From positions 248,001-312,000 of the forward strand of contig NZ_JAIWNA010000002.1 in assembly GCF_020216065.1 (NCBI RefSeq): a DNA stretch of 64,000 nucleotides. The letters run 5' to 3'. The DNA comes from Nocardia rosealba (lineage in GTDB: Bacteria; Actinomycetota; Actinomycetes; Mycobacteriales; Mycobacteriaceae). A program made the translations under genes and the position numbers. The first letter of the stretch is position 1. Every line of letters begins with the position of its first letter. Positions 8,444 to 16,833 of the stretch are shown in pieces. A model generated the notes under the pieces. The model worked only from the letters and a program-made list of their open reading frames with translations, was not told where the DNA came from and ran no database searches.

Positions 8444-8478
8444 AAAAAAGCCAGGCAGGAAACATGCTCCTACCTGGC
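8444..8478 (-). terminator. Rho-independent terminator of tRNA-Pro
   Basis: Read on the minus strand, GCCAGGTAGG and CCTGCCTGGC pair around a 9-base loop with one G-T pair, followed by TTTTTT. It lies 11 bp beyond the tRNA 3' end and is correctly oriented for it. Confidence 0.8.
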
Positions 8479-8488
8479 CTTATGCCTG

Positions 8489-8562
8489 TCGGGCTGACAG
8501 GATTTGAACCTGCGACCACCTGACCCCCAGTCAGGTGCGCTACCAAGCTGCGCCACAGCCCG
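8489..8562 (-). tRNA. tRNA-Pro (GGG anticodon)
   Basis: The minus strand starts CGGGCTGTGGCGCAGCTTGG. Acceptor strands CGGGCTG and CAGCCCG pair over 7 bp with discriminator A at 8489. The D-loop has AGCTTGGTAGCGC. The anticodon arm is CCTGA-CTGGGGG-TCAGG with GGG at the anticodon position. The T-arm CAGG-TTCAAAT-CCTG is present. The CCA end is not encoded. The gene decodes CCC and CCU. Its 3' half is duplicated in degenerate form at 4570-4602, marking it as the integration site of the adjoining island. Confidence 0.95.
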
Positions 8563-8619
8563 TTCCTTGCCCCCGTCGCCGGGTGCTCGGAAAGATTACC
8601 GCAACAGTCCGTGTGAGTA

Positions 8620-9711
8620 CTAATCGGCTGGTAGATGGCCGTTTCGGGATGCGGTCGAGACTGGTTCGGGAGGTGTGTCGGTGGGGTTGGTGATGAGGGT
8701 GGGGATTTTGGGGAGGGCGTGGGGGTGGTGGTCGGAGAGCCAGGTGAGGAGTTCTTCGCGGACGGCGCAGCGCAGGGTCCAGGCGTCGTCGGCGTCGGCG
8801 GCGGACATGGCGGCGCGGACGACGATGTTGGTTGGGGTGCTGTCGGTGACGAGCAGGCTCCAGGTGCGGCCGTCCCAGTCGGGGCGTTGGCGCAGGTAGG
8901 TGTGTAGGTGTTCGCGGAGGGCGGGGATGGGGGTGGAGTGGTCGAGGTGGAGGGCGACGGTGCCGGTGACTTCGGAGCCGCCGCGTGACCAGTTCTCGTA
9001 GGGCTTGCTGTTGAAGTAGGAGACGGGCATGGTCAGGCGGCGGTCGTCCCAGATGCGGACGGTGAGGAAGGCGAGGGTGATGTCCTCGACCACGCCCCAT
9101 TCGCCTTCGACGACCACCGTGTCGCCGATCTTGACCGAGTCGCCGAAGGCGATCTGCAACCCGGCCATCAGGTTGCTCAGGGTGGATTGGGCGGCCACGC
9201 CCGCGATGATGCCGATGACGCCCGCAGAGGCCAGCATCGAGGTGCCGAGGGTGCGCAGGCTGGGGAACAGCAGCAGGATGACGACCGCCGCGGTCGTGAC
9301 GACAAGAACCGAGGTGATAATGCGGCGCACCAGTCCGAGCTGGGTGCGCAACTGCCGCACCCGCGAAACCTCGGTTGTGCGTTGGGCATAGCGGCGCAGC
9401 AGGTTCTCGGCGACGGCGTCGGTGGCGCGAATCACCAACCACGCCGCCGCGATCAGTGCGGCGGTGGCGAGGAAATTCTGGACTACCGTGTCGCGGCGTG
9501 GATCCACGTCGGCCAGGGGGTAGAGGGCACGCAAAAGTAGTGTGCCGAGCAGTAATTGGAGGGGCACCCGTACCCGGCGTACCGAATTCAGGTGGACACC
9601 GGGACGGCGGCGGGCGCTGTAGCGCAGCAGCCGGTCGATCGCCAGGCCGGCGGCCACGGTGATCGCGATCGTGCCGAACACCACGAGCATCGGCCGCAAC
9701 AGGTCTTCCAC
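8620..9711 (-). CDS. MscS-family mechanosensitive ion channel
   Basis: 363 aa from a GTG at 9711 with AGGAG 8 bp upstream. An N-terminal segment MLVVFGTIAITVAAGLAIDR and two more hydrophobic stretches (FLATAALIAAAWLVI and ITSVLVVTTAAVVILLLF) precede the pore helix ASAGVIGIIAGVAAQSTLSN. That last segment is the glycine/alanine-packed TM3 of MscS, followed by the LMAGLQIAFGDSVKIGDTVV beta-domain entry. The C-terminal domain with VEGEWGVVEDI and PVSYFNSKPYENWSR is standard for the family. It should sit in the plasma membrane and release solutes on osmotic downshock. It is a single gene upstream of tRNA-Pro, outside the island. Confidence 0.93.
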   Translation of the reverse strand: MEDLLRPMLVVFGTIAITVAAGLAIDRLLRYSARRRPGVHLNSVRRVRVPLQLLLGTLLLRALYPLADVDPRRDTVVQNFLATAALIAAAWLVIRATDAVAENLLRRYAQRTTEVSRVRQLRTQLGLVRRIITSVLVVTTAAVVILLLFPSLRTLGTSMLASAGVIGIIAGVAAQSTLSNLMAGLQIAFGDSVKIGDTVVVEGEWGVVEDITLAFLTVRIWDDRRLTMPVSYFNSKPYENWSRGGSEVTGTVALHLDHSTPIPALREHLHTYLRQRPDWDGRTWSLLVTDSTPTNIVVRAAMSAADADDAWTLRCAVREELLTWLSDHHPHALPKIPTLITNPTDTPPEPVSTASRNGHLPAD

Positions 9712-9801
9712 GAGATCGAACTCCTCTCGTTCTCGACTCGCCTCAGCCGGTCGCTTACCCGGGACTCGCGGCCTCAGACATGACGTTCTGATGGCAGCGA
9801 A

Positions 9802-10710
9802 TCACCGCCGGGCCAGTTCGCCCAGTAGGGCAATGGTGCGGCGGTGGTCGGGCTGTCCGGTGAGGTCGGTCGCGGTGAGGACGACTTCGGTGGCGCCCGC
9901 GTCGAAGTAGCGGCGGATGCCCGCGGCGACGGTTTCCTCATCACCGATCAGTGCGAGATCTGCCGCCCTGGCGACACCTTCTAGGTCGAGGACGCGGCGG
10001 TAGGACGGGATCTGCTCGTAGAAGGCCAAGTGCCGCAACGCTTCGGAACGGGCACTCTCGACATCGGCGGTGACGACGGCAGGCACGAAGGCGACGACAC
10101 GCGGGGGAGTGGTTGCCGCCCTGGTGATTTCGGGAACGATGTGTTCGCTCAGGGTCCTGGGTCCGGCAAGGTAGGGCAGGGTGCCGTCGGCGAGTTCGCC
10201 GGTGACTCGCAGCGCCTGCGGGCCCATAGCGGCCACCAGCACCGGAAGCCGCTCGGCGCCGGGAACCGAGGTCGGTAGCGCCGGGGTGGTGGTGAACAGC
10301 TCTCCGTGGATGTCGGCGGTGCCGGTGTCGAGAAGCTGCCGCAACGCGGTGAGGAACTCGCGCAACCGGGCGATGGGCCGATCGAACGGCTGACCGAAGG
10401 CACTCGCCGACAAGGTGGAACCGACCGCGAGACCGAGATGGTAGCGGCCGTGCGTGGCGGCCTGGGCGGTCTGTGCCTGCGAGGAGATCAGCAGCGGATG
10501 CCGCCCCGTCACCGGAATAGCGGACGTACCGACCTGCAATGCGGGTATCTCACGCCCGACGATCGCGGCGAGGGTGGGAGAGTCGTAGTCCATCCGCTGC
10601 CCGAACCACACCGCGGGCACACCCTGTTCGGCGACATAGCGTGCCTGCTCGACGATGTCGTCGACGTAATTGGTGGCGTTTTCGACGGCGAGCGCGATTC
10701 CGAGAGTCAT
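9802..10710 (-). CDS. F420-dependent LLM-class oxidoreductase
   Basis: 302 aa. The start MTLGIALAVENATNYVDDIV and GVPAVWFGQRMDYDSPTLAA follow the beta1/beta2 layout of luciferase-like monooxygenases. TGRHPLLISSQAQTAQAATH then GRYHLGLAVGS is the characteristic flavin/F420 loop pair of the family. VPVLVAAMGPQALRVTGELA with DGTLPYL is the conserved C-terminal strand and helix. In this group the deazaflavin F420 usually replaces FMN; the substrate cannot be assigned. The protein is soluble and cytoplasmic. It stands alone, 80 bp from a DUF3592 gene on the same strand. Confidence 0.88.
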   Translation of the reverse strand: MTLGIALAVENATNYVDDIVEQARYVAEQGVPAVWFGQRMDYDSPTLAAIVGREIPALQVGTSAIPVTGRHPLLISSQAQTAQAATHGRYHLGLAVGSTLSASAFGQPFDRPIARLREFLTALRQLLDTGTADIHGELFTTTPALPTSVPGAERLPVLVAAMGPQALRVTGELADGTLPYLAGPRTLSEHIVPEITRAATTPPRVVAFVPAVVTADVESARSEALRHLAFYEQIPSYRRVLDLEGVARAADLALIGDEETVAAGIRRYFDAGATEVVLTATDLTGQPDHRRTIALLGELARR

Positions 10711-10790
10711 GCCCGGTCCAACCGGGCCCTCAGGCGGCTTTGTTCCGAAATACCGCTATCCGATCACCATGATCGAAAGGGTCGCCGGAC

Positions 10791-11201
10791 TCAAAAAGCC
10801 GCCACCAGGCACACCGCGAGAGTCACACCGAGCACACCCGCGCCCAGCAGGCAGAACAACCATTCCGAACCGCCGCTGTAGCCCTCTATGACCATCTTCG
10901 CCGGGCGATCCGGATCGTAATGAACGAGCACCGGGGTACCGGGCCGGAAATTCACAATCCACGACTTACCCATGACGGCGCGTTCCTCCACGGTGCGCCC
11001 ATCGGCCGTCACCCACCGGACCACCGGGTGATACAGGGTGCCGTTCTGTCCCGAACTCGTCGCCAATCGGACTACTGTGCCAACCGCTTTCGCGCCGGAG
11101 CGCTTCAATTTTCGAGTACGGCGAATCAAGACCAGGCCGATGACGAAGAAGACCGACCCCACGCAACCCGGGATCAGCGCGAACAACCATTCCGTCGACA
11201 C
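10791..11201 (-). CDS. DUF3592 membrane protein
   Basis: 136 aa from a GTG at 11201, chosen because GGGAGGG lies 6 bp upstream; an ATG at 11222 lacks a binding site. It has one N-terminal membrane helix (LIPGCVGSVFFVIGLVLI), a basic turn RRTRKLKRSG, a soluble beta-rich middle (GTLYHPVVRWVTADGRTVEE and PVLVHYDPDRPAKMVIEGY) and a second helix at the C-terminus (LLGAGVLGVTLAVCLVAAF). This is the layout of DUF3592, whose function is unknown. It is preceded by a small Gly/Cys-rich membrane protein on the same strand. Confidence 0.8.
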   Translation of the reverse strand: MSTEWLFALIPGCVGSVFFVIGLVLIRRTRKLKRSGAKAVGTVVRLATSSGQNGTLYHPVVRWVTADGRTVEERAVMGKSWIVNFRPGTPVLVHYDPDRPAKMVIEGYSGGSEWLFCLLGAGVLGVTLAVCLVAAF

Positions 11202-11238
11202 AGGTTTCCCTCCCCACGACATTCATGCGCACGCTCCG

Positions 11239-11556
11239 TCACCCACAACCGCCCCCGCCACCACCGCAGCCGCCACCACCGCCACCACTGCAGCTCGTTC
11301 CGCCCCGCCCGCCGGAACCGCCCGACCCGCCGGTTCCGCCCGATTTTCCCGACACTCGCGCCGCGCGCCAGAGACGCTCGCGCCGGGACAACGAAGGCGA
11401 AATCCGACCGATCTCTCGGAGCGTCCACAGGTATTCGCGAAGCTCGTGAATCGCGATCACCGCCGCGAGGGCGAGCAGTGGAACACCCGCCATCGGCGCC
11501 GACCCGACCGTGGACGCGCCGATGATCGCCAGCAACAGCGCCGGGACGAAGTGCAT
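11239..11556 (-). CDS. Small membrane protein with Gly/Cys-rich tail
   Basis: 105 aa with GGGAG 7 bp before the ATG at 11556. The first half is hydrophobic (MHFVPALLLAIIGASTVG and GVPLLALAAVIAIHELREYL). The basic stretch SLSRRERLWRAARVSGK follows. The last 35 residues are almost only Gly with Ser and three Cys (GGTGGSGGSGGRGG, then CSGGGGGGCGGGGGGCG). Similar glycine-cysteine tails end TIGR04222-type actinobacterial membrane proteins, but assignment to that family is uncertain. The function is not known. It may be cotranscribed with the DUF3592 gene 37 bp downstream. Confidence 0.7.
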   Translation of the reverse strand: MHFVPALLLAIIGASTVGSAPMAGVPLLALAAVIAIHELREYLWTLREIGRISPSLSRRERLWRAARVSGKSGGTGGSGGSGGRGGTSCSGGGGGGCGGGGGGCG

Positions 11557-11590
11557 GATGTTTCTCCCTCAGCCGCCGGTCCGGCACCGA

Positions 11591-12529
11591 TCAGCCGACG
11601 CCCACAGATCGCAACAGATCCGGCAGCGCCCAGGACATCGCCGACGACCAGGCCGGCCAGTCATGTCCGGCCCCTGCGTCATAGCGTTCCCCGACGTCCA
11701 CGCCGGGCGTGTTCTCCAGTTTGGCGACAAAACGCGAGTTCTGCTCGTAGACAGCGGATTCCACGAGCCCGTTCTTGCCATAGCTGACGAACAGGGGGAT
11801 ACCGGTCAGCTTGCCTGCCTGGGTGTAGGGGTTGTTCTGCTCCCAGATGTGGCGCTGGGCCGTGTAGTCACCCCAGACGCGTTTCCAGTCCGCTGCGCAT
11901 CCCTGACCCGGCTTGTCCGGTTCGCCAGGAGCGCCCGAGTCGTGCAGCGGGTCGACGTTGCCGCTGAAACTGGCCGCCGAACGGAACCAGCCCTGGTACT
12001 CCGCAGCGAATTTCATCGCGCCGAGACCGCCCATCGAGTTGCCCGCGATGGCGCGGGTGGTGTTCGCGCGGTAGGTCGATTCCAGTAGGGTCCGCACGTC
12101 GCCCATCAGGTACTTCTCCCAGGCGGGCGCGCCGTAGGAACCGTAGTTCCACCAGTCGGAATACGCACTGCACCAACTGGTTTCGGGGAGCACGTAGATG
12201 GCGTCGGTGTTCGCGGTGAGTGCCTCGAGATTGCCCTTGTCGGTCCAGGACTTGTGATCGTCGAACCCACCGTGCAGAACCCAGATCGTGGGCCAGGTGC
12301 GGGCGGCGTCCTTCGACCAGCCGGGTGGCAGCAGCAACCGCACCACCTTCACCGCCCAGTCGGGACCCTCGAGGTTCGGCGAGGAGATCCCGATATCGAG
12401 GATGCGGTCGCTGACCCGCGCCTCCCACCGCACCGTGGCCGCAGCCTGTGCGGGAGCAGGGATGAACGAGGGTGTCAGGGCGACAAGAACGGTGACAAGG
12501 GTCAGGATCACGAGCCGGAGTCTGGACAA
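11591..12529 (-). CDS. Secreted alpha/beta-hydrolase, esterase/antigen-85-like
   Basis: 312 aa from a TTG at 12529 with AGGAA 6-7 bp upstream. An ATG at 12700 would add 57 residues of poor quality. The signal peptide LRLVILTLVTVLVALTPSF ends near APAQAA. The mature protein has RTWPTIWVLHGGFDDHKSW, the nucleophile elbow AIAGNSMGGLGAMKF (Ser in G-N-S-M-G), and AGHDWPAWSSAM supplying the catalytic His, as in PF00756 esterases and antigen-85 mycolyltransferases. Tryptophan- and tyrosine-rich loops (YSDWWNYGSYGAPAWEKYL) fit a lipid-acting enzyme. A mycolyltransferase or S-formylglutathione-hydrolase-like esterase acting outside the membrane is inferred; which one cannot be decided here. Confidence 0.83.
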   Translation of the reverse strand: MSRLRLVILTLVTVLVALTPSFIPAPAQAAATVRWEARVSDRILDIGISSPNLEGPDWAVKVVRLLLPPGWSKDAARTWPTIWVLHGGFDDHKSWTDKGNLEALTANTDAIYVLPETSWCSAYSDWWNYGSYGAPAWEKYLMGDVRTLLESTYRANTTRAIAGNSMGGLGAMKFAAEYQGWFRSAASFSGNVDPLHDSGAPGEPDKPGQGCAADWKRVWGDYTAQRHIWEQNNPYTQAGKLTGIPLFVSYGKNGLVESAVYEQNSRFVAKLENTPGVDVGERYDAGAGHDWPAWSSAMSWALPDLLRSVGVG

Positions 12530-12719
12530 CGGGGGTTCCTCTCGATCGCCGAACCGGTGATCGAGAGCGATCACGGGTGCTCGGACAGGTGCCCACGCTC
12601 GCTGTCCGCCCGGTGAGGCTCCGCGCCGCGACAGTGCACCCTTATCGAAGAACGATCCCGTTCGTAGGAAAGCCCGGCCAGACCCCAGAAATGGGGGCAC
12701 CCCGCGTTCGCTACGGTCC

Positions 12720-13982
12720 TCAGCCGGCGCGTGAGCCCCGATCCGGGGAGATATCGCTCGACGCCGTTCCGCGATGCGCGCGGATGAGCAGGGCCGCCCG
12801 CAGGTAACACAATCCGGTGACGTCGTTGAGGTCGAATCCGGTCATCTGGCTGATCCGCTTGAGCCGGTAGTCGACCGTATTGGTGTGGATGAACATCTTC
12901 CGGGCCGTGCGTGAGCGCTGCATATTGGTGGACATGTAGACCTCGAGGGTCTGCATGAGTTCCGGATGCGCTTCGAGGGAATCGACGACCGAACTCAGGT
13001 AGTCGCGGGCGGGCCCCGGTCGGGTGAGCTGGTATTCGAAGGCCAGTTCGTGCGGGCGGTAGACCTTGCTCGGGCCGCCGAGGCGGTGCACGATTTCGAC
13101 GAGTTCGTGGACTTGTTCCGCGGCGCGCGGGATCTCACTCGGCGCGGCCGACATCACCACGGCGCGCACCGGCACCTGGGCGGCGGTGGACAGGTGCACG
13201 ATCAGCTCGTCGAGTTCGGGCTCGGTGAACTCGGTGGCGGGCAGCAGCAGGGTGCCGCCGTCGACGCTGAGCAGCGACAGCACCTTGCCGTCGCAGCGGT
13301 TGGCGAGTTCGGCCTGCACGCGCCGCAACTTGCGCCGCGCAACGACTTTCGCGTTCAGGCCGGGTTCGGATTCCTCCGGGTGTGGCGGCAGCTCCAGGGC
13401 CATCACGTGGTATTCGGCGGCGACCTCGATGCCGCATTCGCGGGCCATCGTCGAGGTGTTCTGGCCGCCGAGCAGCGCGGAGGTGAGGGTGTGTACGGCG
13501 GTGTGGTGCTCGCTGACCACGGCGCGAAGCTCGCGCACGTAGGCCGCGGAGACGGCGGAGGTGATCATGTCCTGGGCGTCCATCAGGCGCCGGGCCACGC
13601 CGACCACGGTGTCGTAGTCGTGGTTGGTGACATTGGTGATCACCAGGTCGAAGCCGAGTTTGAAGCCTTCGTGGACGGCGTGGTGGATGGTGTCGATCGG
13701 GATGCCCTCGCGCGCCCAGTCGGCGGCGGCGGCCTGCACGCGCTCCACCCGGCCGGGGAGGTCGCGACCGTCGAGCATGCTTCGGGTGAGCTCCAGACAG
13801 ACCCTGGTGACGGTGGTGACGTCGCCGTCGAGCGCTTCGCCCGGCAGCGTCGCGCAGGGGACGACGTTTTCGATGAAATGCACCACCATCTGGCGCGAGA
13901 TTGTGCGCACGTCTTTCAACGGGGTTGACACCGGGCGGCCCGAAGCGGTCAAGAACGGTTCGATGGAAGTTGTGACAGCCAT
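12720..13982 (-). CDS. PucR/CdaR-type transcriptional regulator
   Basis: 420 aa from the ATG at 13982, with AAGGA 7-8 bp upstream. The C-terminal 60 residues, TLEVYMSTNMQRSRTARKMF then IHTNTVDYRLKRISQMTGFD, are the PucR helix-turn-helix (HTH_30) that reads like a Fis-type domain. The middle shows a degenerate GGDEF/CdaR-like region (EVAAEYHVMALELPPHPEES, VLSLLSVDGGTLLLP). The N-terminal half is helical (TIHHAVHEGFKLGFDLVITN). Such regulators bind small effectors and usually control neighbouring catabolic genes. None is adjacent here; it lies between the esterase and a small secreted protein. The long form is typical of Nocardia and Rhodococcus. Confidence 0.83.
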   Translation of the reverse strand: MAVTTSIEPFLTASGRPVSTPLKDVRTISRQMVVHFIENVVPCATLPGEALDGDVTTVTRVCLELTRSMLDGRDLPGRVERVQAAAADWAREGIPIDTIHHAVHEGFKLGFDLVITNVTNHDYDTVVGVARRLMDAQDMITSAVSAAYVRELRAVVSEHHTAVHTLTSALLGGQNTSTMARECGIEVAAEYHVMALELPPHPEESEPGLNAKVVARRKLRRVQAELANRCDGKVLSLLSVDGGTLLLPATEFTEPELDELIVHLSTAAQVPVRAVVMSAAPSEIPRAAEQVHELVEIVHRLGGPSKVYRPHELAFEYQLTRPGPARDYLSSVVDSLEAHPELMQTLEVYMSTNMQRSRTARKMFIHTNTVDYRLKRISQMTGFDLNDVTGLCYLRAALLIRAHRGTASSDISPDRGSRAG

Positions 13983-14176
13983 GATGAATCCTTCCCACCC
14001 AGATCGCTGGGCAAGTGACCAAACTACCGCGTAGGCCATTGTCACGTCCGGGCTTCGCTTGTGACAAAGGTCAAGAGAATAGAGGGATGATTAGGGTTAC
14101 GACGAGTACCGGATACACGCCGGTGTGGGCGGCCCCGACGCCCGCCCACACCAGCTCACCGCACCGATCTAGCCGG

Positions 14177-14338
14177 TCAGAGGCACAGGCTCAGCTCGAG
14201 CGGGCCCAGCGGGAGGGGCGCGCACACCTCGACCGACCCGGCGACGGGTGCGGCCGCGGCCGCGGTGCCGGTGCTGAGCGCGGCAGCCGAGAGGGCAAGG
14301 GCGGCAACGGCAATCGGGCGGGCAATTCTGGAGTTCAT
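14177..14338 (-). CDS. Small secreted peptide
   Basis: 53 aa from the ATG at 14338, with GAGGAAG upstream. MNSRIARPIAVAALALSAAA is a signal peptide, with a probable cleavage after TGTAAAAA. The mature part is only about 25 residues, PVAGSVEVCAPLPLGPLELS, ending CL, with two cysteines that could form a disulfide. No family is recognised. Short exported proteins of this type are frequent in Nocardia genomes. An alternative upstream start at 14365 would add nine charged residues and weaken the signal peptide. Confidence 0.6.
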   Translation of the reverse strand: MNSRIARPIAVAALALSAAALSTGTAAAAAPVAGSVEVCAPLPLGPLELSLCL

Positions 14339-14691
14339 ACGTACTTCCTCGCGTTCGGTGAACATCCCATGCTCGGGACATCTCGATCAGATCACGACGG
14401 CAATCCCGAATTCGTGTGCCTGAGGCGGCTTTTGACGTTTCCATTTGGTTCGCCGCGCCATTCTCGGAGAAATCCACAACAATTCGACGCGGTCGTCATA
14501 TCGCCTTGCGCCGCGCGATCAGGTATGGACCCGGAGGTTCGGCGCGGACCACAACGAGGTTGTCGGAACCACGGGGGATCGCCACCGATCACTGTGACCT
14601 GTCCACATACCGCACACAGGCGTCGTGTGCGCGCGCGATTGGGCCTAGGTTCGCCCGGAGTACTACAGGTGGTTGGAAGGTGGCAGCGAGC
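14339..14691. other. Intergenic region between divergent genes
   Basis: About 350 bp with no credible coding frame. It must contain the promoter of the small secreted peptide (leftward) and of the carboxylase gene (rightward). No operator or RNA element was recognised. Confidence 0.4.
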
Positions 14692-16245
14692 GTGGCGACT
14701 ACGCAGGCGAAGCTCGACGAGTTGGTCAAGATCCTGGCGATCGCCGCGGAACCCGCGGGTGCGGCCGGCGTCGCGAAGCGGGCGAAGAAGGGCGTGCCGA
14801 GCGTGCGGGAGCGGCTGAACATGCTGCTCGATCCCGGGACGTTCATCGAGGTGGGCGCCTTGGCGCGCCAGCCCGACCAGCCCGACGCGCTCTACGGCGA
14901 CGGCCTGGTCACCGGGCGGGGCCTGATCGACGGGAGGCCGGTGGTGGTGATCGCGCACGACCAGACGGTGTACGGCGGATCGGTGGGTGTGGTGTCGGCG
15001 CGCAAGTTCATGCGGGCGCTGAAGCTGGCGTTCGATTCCGGCTGCCCCGTGGTGACGATCAACGACTCCGGCGGTGCGCGGATTCAGGACGCGGTGGGGT
15101 CGATCGCGTCGTTCGGTGACATCTCCCGGGTACTGGAGAAGCTGTCGGGGTATGTGCCGCAGGTGTCGATCATTCTCGGCAAGTGCGCGGCGGGGTCGGT
15201 GTACGGGCCGATCAATACCGATGTGCTGATCGGGACCGAGGATTCGTACATGTTCGTCACCGGGCCGGAGGTGATCAAAGCCGTCAACGGTGAGGACATC
15301 AGCGCCGAAGACCTCGGTGGGGCCGCGGTGCAGGCCGAGCGTGGCACGCTGCATCACGTGGCGAAGACCGAGGCGGATGCCTACGCCTGGGCGCGGGCCT
15401 ACCTCAGCTACATGCCGTCGAGTTGTCTCGAGCAGCCACCGATTGTGAATCCCGGTCTGGAGCCGGAGATCACGGGCTCGGACCGCGAGCTCGACACCAT
15501 CATTCCCGACTCCGATCGCACCGGCTACGACATGCACGAGATCCTGCTGCGGATTTTCGACGACGGCGAATTCCATGAGATCCGTGCGGCTTTCGCCCCC
15601 AACCTGATCACCGGCTTCGCGCGGGTGGACGGGTATCCGGTCGGCGTGATCGCCAATCAGCCGCTCGTGCTCGGTGGTTCGATCGACGCGGCGTGCTCGG
15701 ACAAATCGACCTACTTCATCCGGCTCTGCGACGCGTTCAATATCCCGCTGGTGTTCGTCGTCGACACACCCGGTGTGCTGCCGGGGCTCGATCAGGAAGC
15801 GGCGGGCGTGATCATCCGTGGTGGGCGGGTGCCGAGGGCGATCATCGAGGCCACCGTGCCGATCATCAATCTCGTGGTGCGCAAGTCCTACGGCGGTGCC
15901 TACGGGATGATGGCGGCGCGTCAGGTGGGCGCCGACGTGAGTTTCGCGTGGCCGACGGCGCGGATCGCGGTGATCGGCGCCGAGAGCGCGGTCGACCTGA
16001 TCGGTAAGCGGCAGCTGGCGGCGGTCCCCGAGGAACATCGGGCCGCCGCACGGGAATTCATGATCAACCAGTACAACGAGACGGTCGCCACGCCCTGGAT
16101 CGCGGCCGAACGCGGCTATATCGATGCCGTCATCGAACCGGCGCGTACCCGGCTCGAGATCCGCCACGCACTCCGCCTGTTGCGCGACAAACCGCCGGTG
16201 GCACGGGAGTTCAACCCGCGCAAGCACTCGGTGTATCCGATGTGA
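14692..16245 (+). CDS. Acyl-CoA carboxylase, carboxyltransferase (beta) subunit
   Basis: About 517 aa. The start is a GTG at 14692, with GGAAGG 11 bp upstream; a GTG at 14680 in the same frame overlaps that site. It is the AccD/PccB-type beta chain that transfers carboxybiotin to acyl-CoA. Both halves of the crotonase-like fold are visible: VPSVRERLNMLLDPGTFIEV, the first acyl-CoA loop CPVVTINDSGGARIQDAVGS, GKCAAGSVYGP, and in the C-half VVDTPGVLPGLDQEAAGVI, VVRKSYGGAYGMMAARQVGA and AERGYIDAVIEP. Length and sequence fit propionyl/acetyl-CoA carboxylases making malonyl- or methylmalonyl-CoA for lipid synthesis. No alpha (biotin) subunit is adjacent. A strong hairpin follows. Confidence 0.93.
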   Translation: MATTQAKLDELVKILAIAAEPAGAAGVAKRAKKGVPSVRERLNMLLDPGTFIEVGALARQPDQPDALYGDGLVTGRGLIDGRPVVVIAHDQTVYGGSVGVVSARKFMRALKLAFDSGCPVVTINDSGGARIQDAVGSIASFGDISRVLEKLSGYVPQVSIILGKCAAGSVYGPINTDVLIGTEDSYMFVTGPEVIKAVNGEDISAEDLGGAAVQAERGTLHHVAKTEADAYAWARAYLSYMPSSCLEQPPIVNPGLEPEITGSDRELDTIIPDSDRTGYDMHEILLRIFDDGEFHEIRAAFAPNLITGFARVDGYPVGVIANQPLVLGGSIDAACSDKSTYFIRLCDAFNIPLVFVVDTPGVLPGLDQEAAGVIIRGGRVPRAIIEATVPIINLVVRKSYGGAYGMMAARQVGADVSFAWPTARIAVIGAESAVDLIGKRQLAAVPEEHRAAAREFMINQYNETVATPWIAAERGYIDAVIEPARTRLEIRHALRLLRDKPPVAREFNPRKHSVYPM

Positions 16246-16251
16246 GTGCCG

Positions 16252-16287
16252 CGGTGCCCGGATCTCATACGACCGATCCGGGCACCG
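16252..16287. terminator. Bidirectional hairpin terminator
   Basis: CGGTGCCCGGATC and GATCCGGGCACCG form a perfect 13-bp stem with a 10-base loop between the convergent carboxylase and STAS genes. No clear U-tract follows. Confidence 0.7.
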
Positions 16288-16299
16288 CTCGGCGTGCGC

Positions 16300-16671
16300 T
16301 TACAGCGCGGAGGGTGCCCCGTCGGTGGCGGCGACGGCCGCTTCGAGGGTGCTGTACACGGCGAGGAGCTTGTCCAGGCCGGTCAGTTCGATGGGGCGGG
16401 CGACCTCACGGGACGCGACCACCCGCAGCTGGCCCGGTGCCGCTTTCGACACGACGAGCAGTGCGCTGAGTCCGGCCGACCCGAGGAAACCCACCTGGGT
16501 CATGTCGACGACGAGCGTGTTTCCACCCTGCTGTGCCTTTTCCAGCGCGGCCTGCAACTGGGGCGCCGATGCCATGTCGACTTCGCCGCGAACGGTGAGG
16601 ATTTCGAATCCGTCTTCGGCGCGTACCTGCACATCGAGGTCGGGGATTCCGTTCTGGTCGCGATTCGCCAC
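16300..16671 (-). CDS. STAS-domain anti-sigma factor antagonist
   Basis: 123 aa from a GTG at 16671, with AGAGGTGG upstream; the open frame continues to 16722. FEILTVRGEVDMASAPQLQA is the first half of the RsbV/SpoIIAA fold. NTLVVDMTQVGFLGSAGLSA carries the D-x4-L-x-S-A-G-L motif whose serine (GSAGL) is phosphorylated by the partner kinase. RPIELTGLDKLLAVYSTLEA is the final helix. The unphosphorylated form should bind an RsbW-like kinase and free a sigma factor. Such a kinase is encoded divergently 162 bp away, and a PP2C phosphatase lies 3 kb downstream. No sigma-factor gene is present. Confidence 0.92.
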   Translation of the reverse strand: MANRDQNGIPDLDVQVRAEDGFEILTVRGEVDMASAPQLQAALEKAQQGGNTLVVDMTQVGFLGSAGLSALLVVSKAAPGQLRVVASREVARPIELTGLDKLLAVYSTLEAAVAATDGAPSAL

Positions 16672-16833
16672 TTTCCACCTCTTGCCTCGGTGCCGCCGGG
16701 TCGGCGAACACATCTTACTCAACTTACCCGATGAAATAGGACCTTACAGAAGAGGTCTCACGTCTCCGCGCTACCCTCGCGGGACGTATGCATCACACTT
16801 GCGCCCTGCTTAGCAGTGGATCGGATGGGGTAA

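Larger units (their letters stand above)
4570..8562. mobile_element. Decayed integrative island in tRNA-Pro(GGG)
   Basis: The right boundary is the tRNA-Pro gene at 8489-8562. The left boundary is a degenerate direct copy of the tRNA 3' end at 4570-4602. A phage-type integrase remnant reads toward the tRNA at 7913-8438. This geometry, with the 3' end of a tRNA duplicated at the far end and the integrase next to the tRNA, is that of site-specific integrative elements. Between the ends are a CRISPR remnant, three clear pseudogenes, a P-loop kinase and an NTF2-like gene, none related to the chromosomal genes on either side. No replication or conjugation genes remain, so the element is probably immobile. 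The boundaries are inferred from the repeat and are not proven. Confidence 0.65.

Noticed and set aside
14392..16227. A 611-codon minus-strand frame opposite the carboxylase gene
   Set aside because: Composition is that of a high-GC antisense frame; the plus strand encodes an intact carboxyltransferase.
16725..16833. GGGTAA hexamers as SigB-type promoters of the STAS and anti-sigma genes
   Set aside because: No suitably spaced GTTT -35 was found on either strand and one copy touches the start codon.
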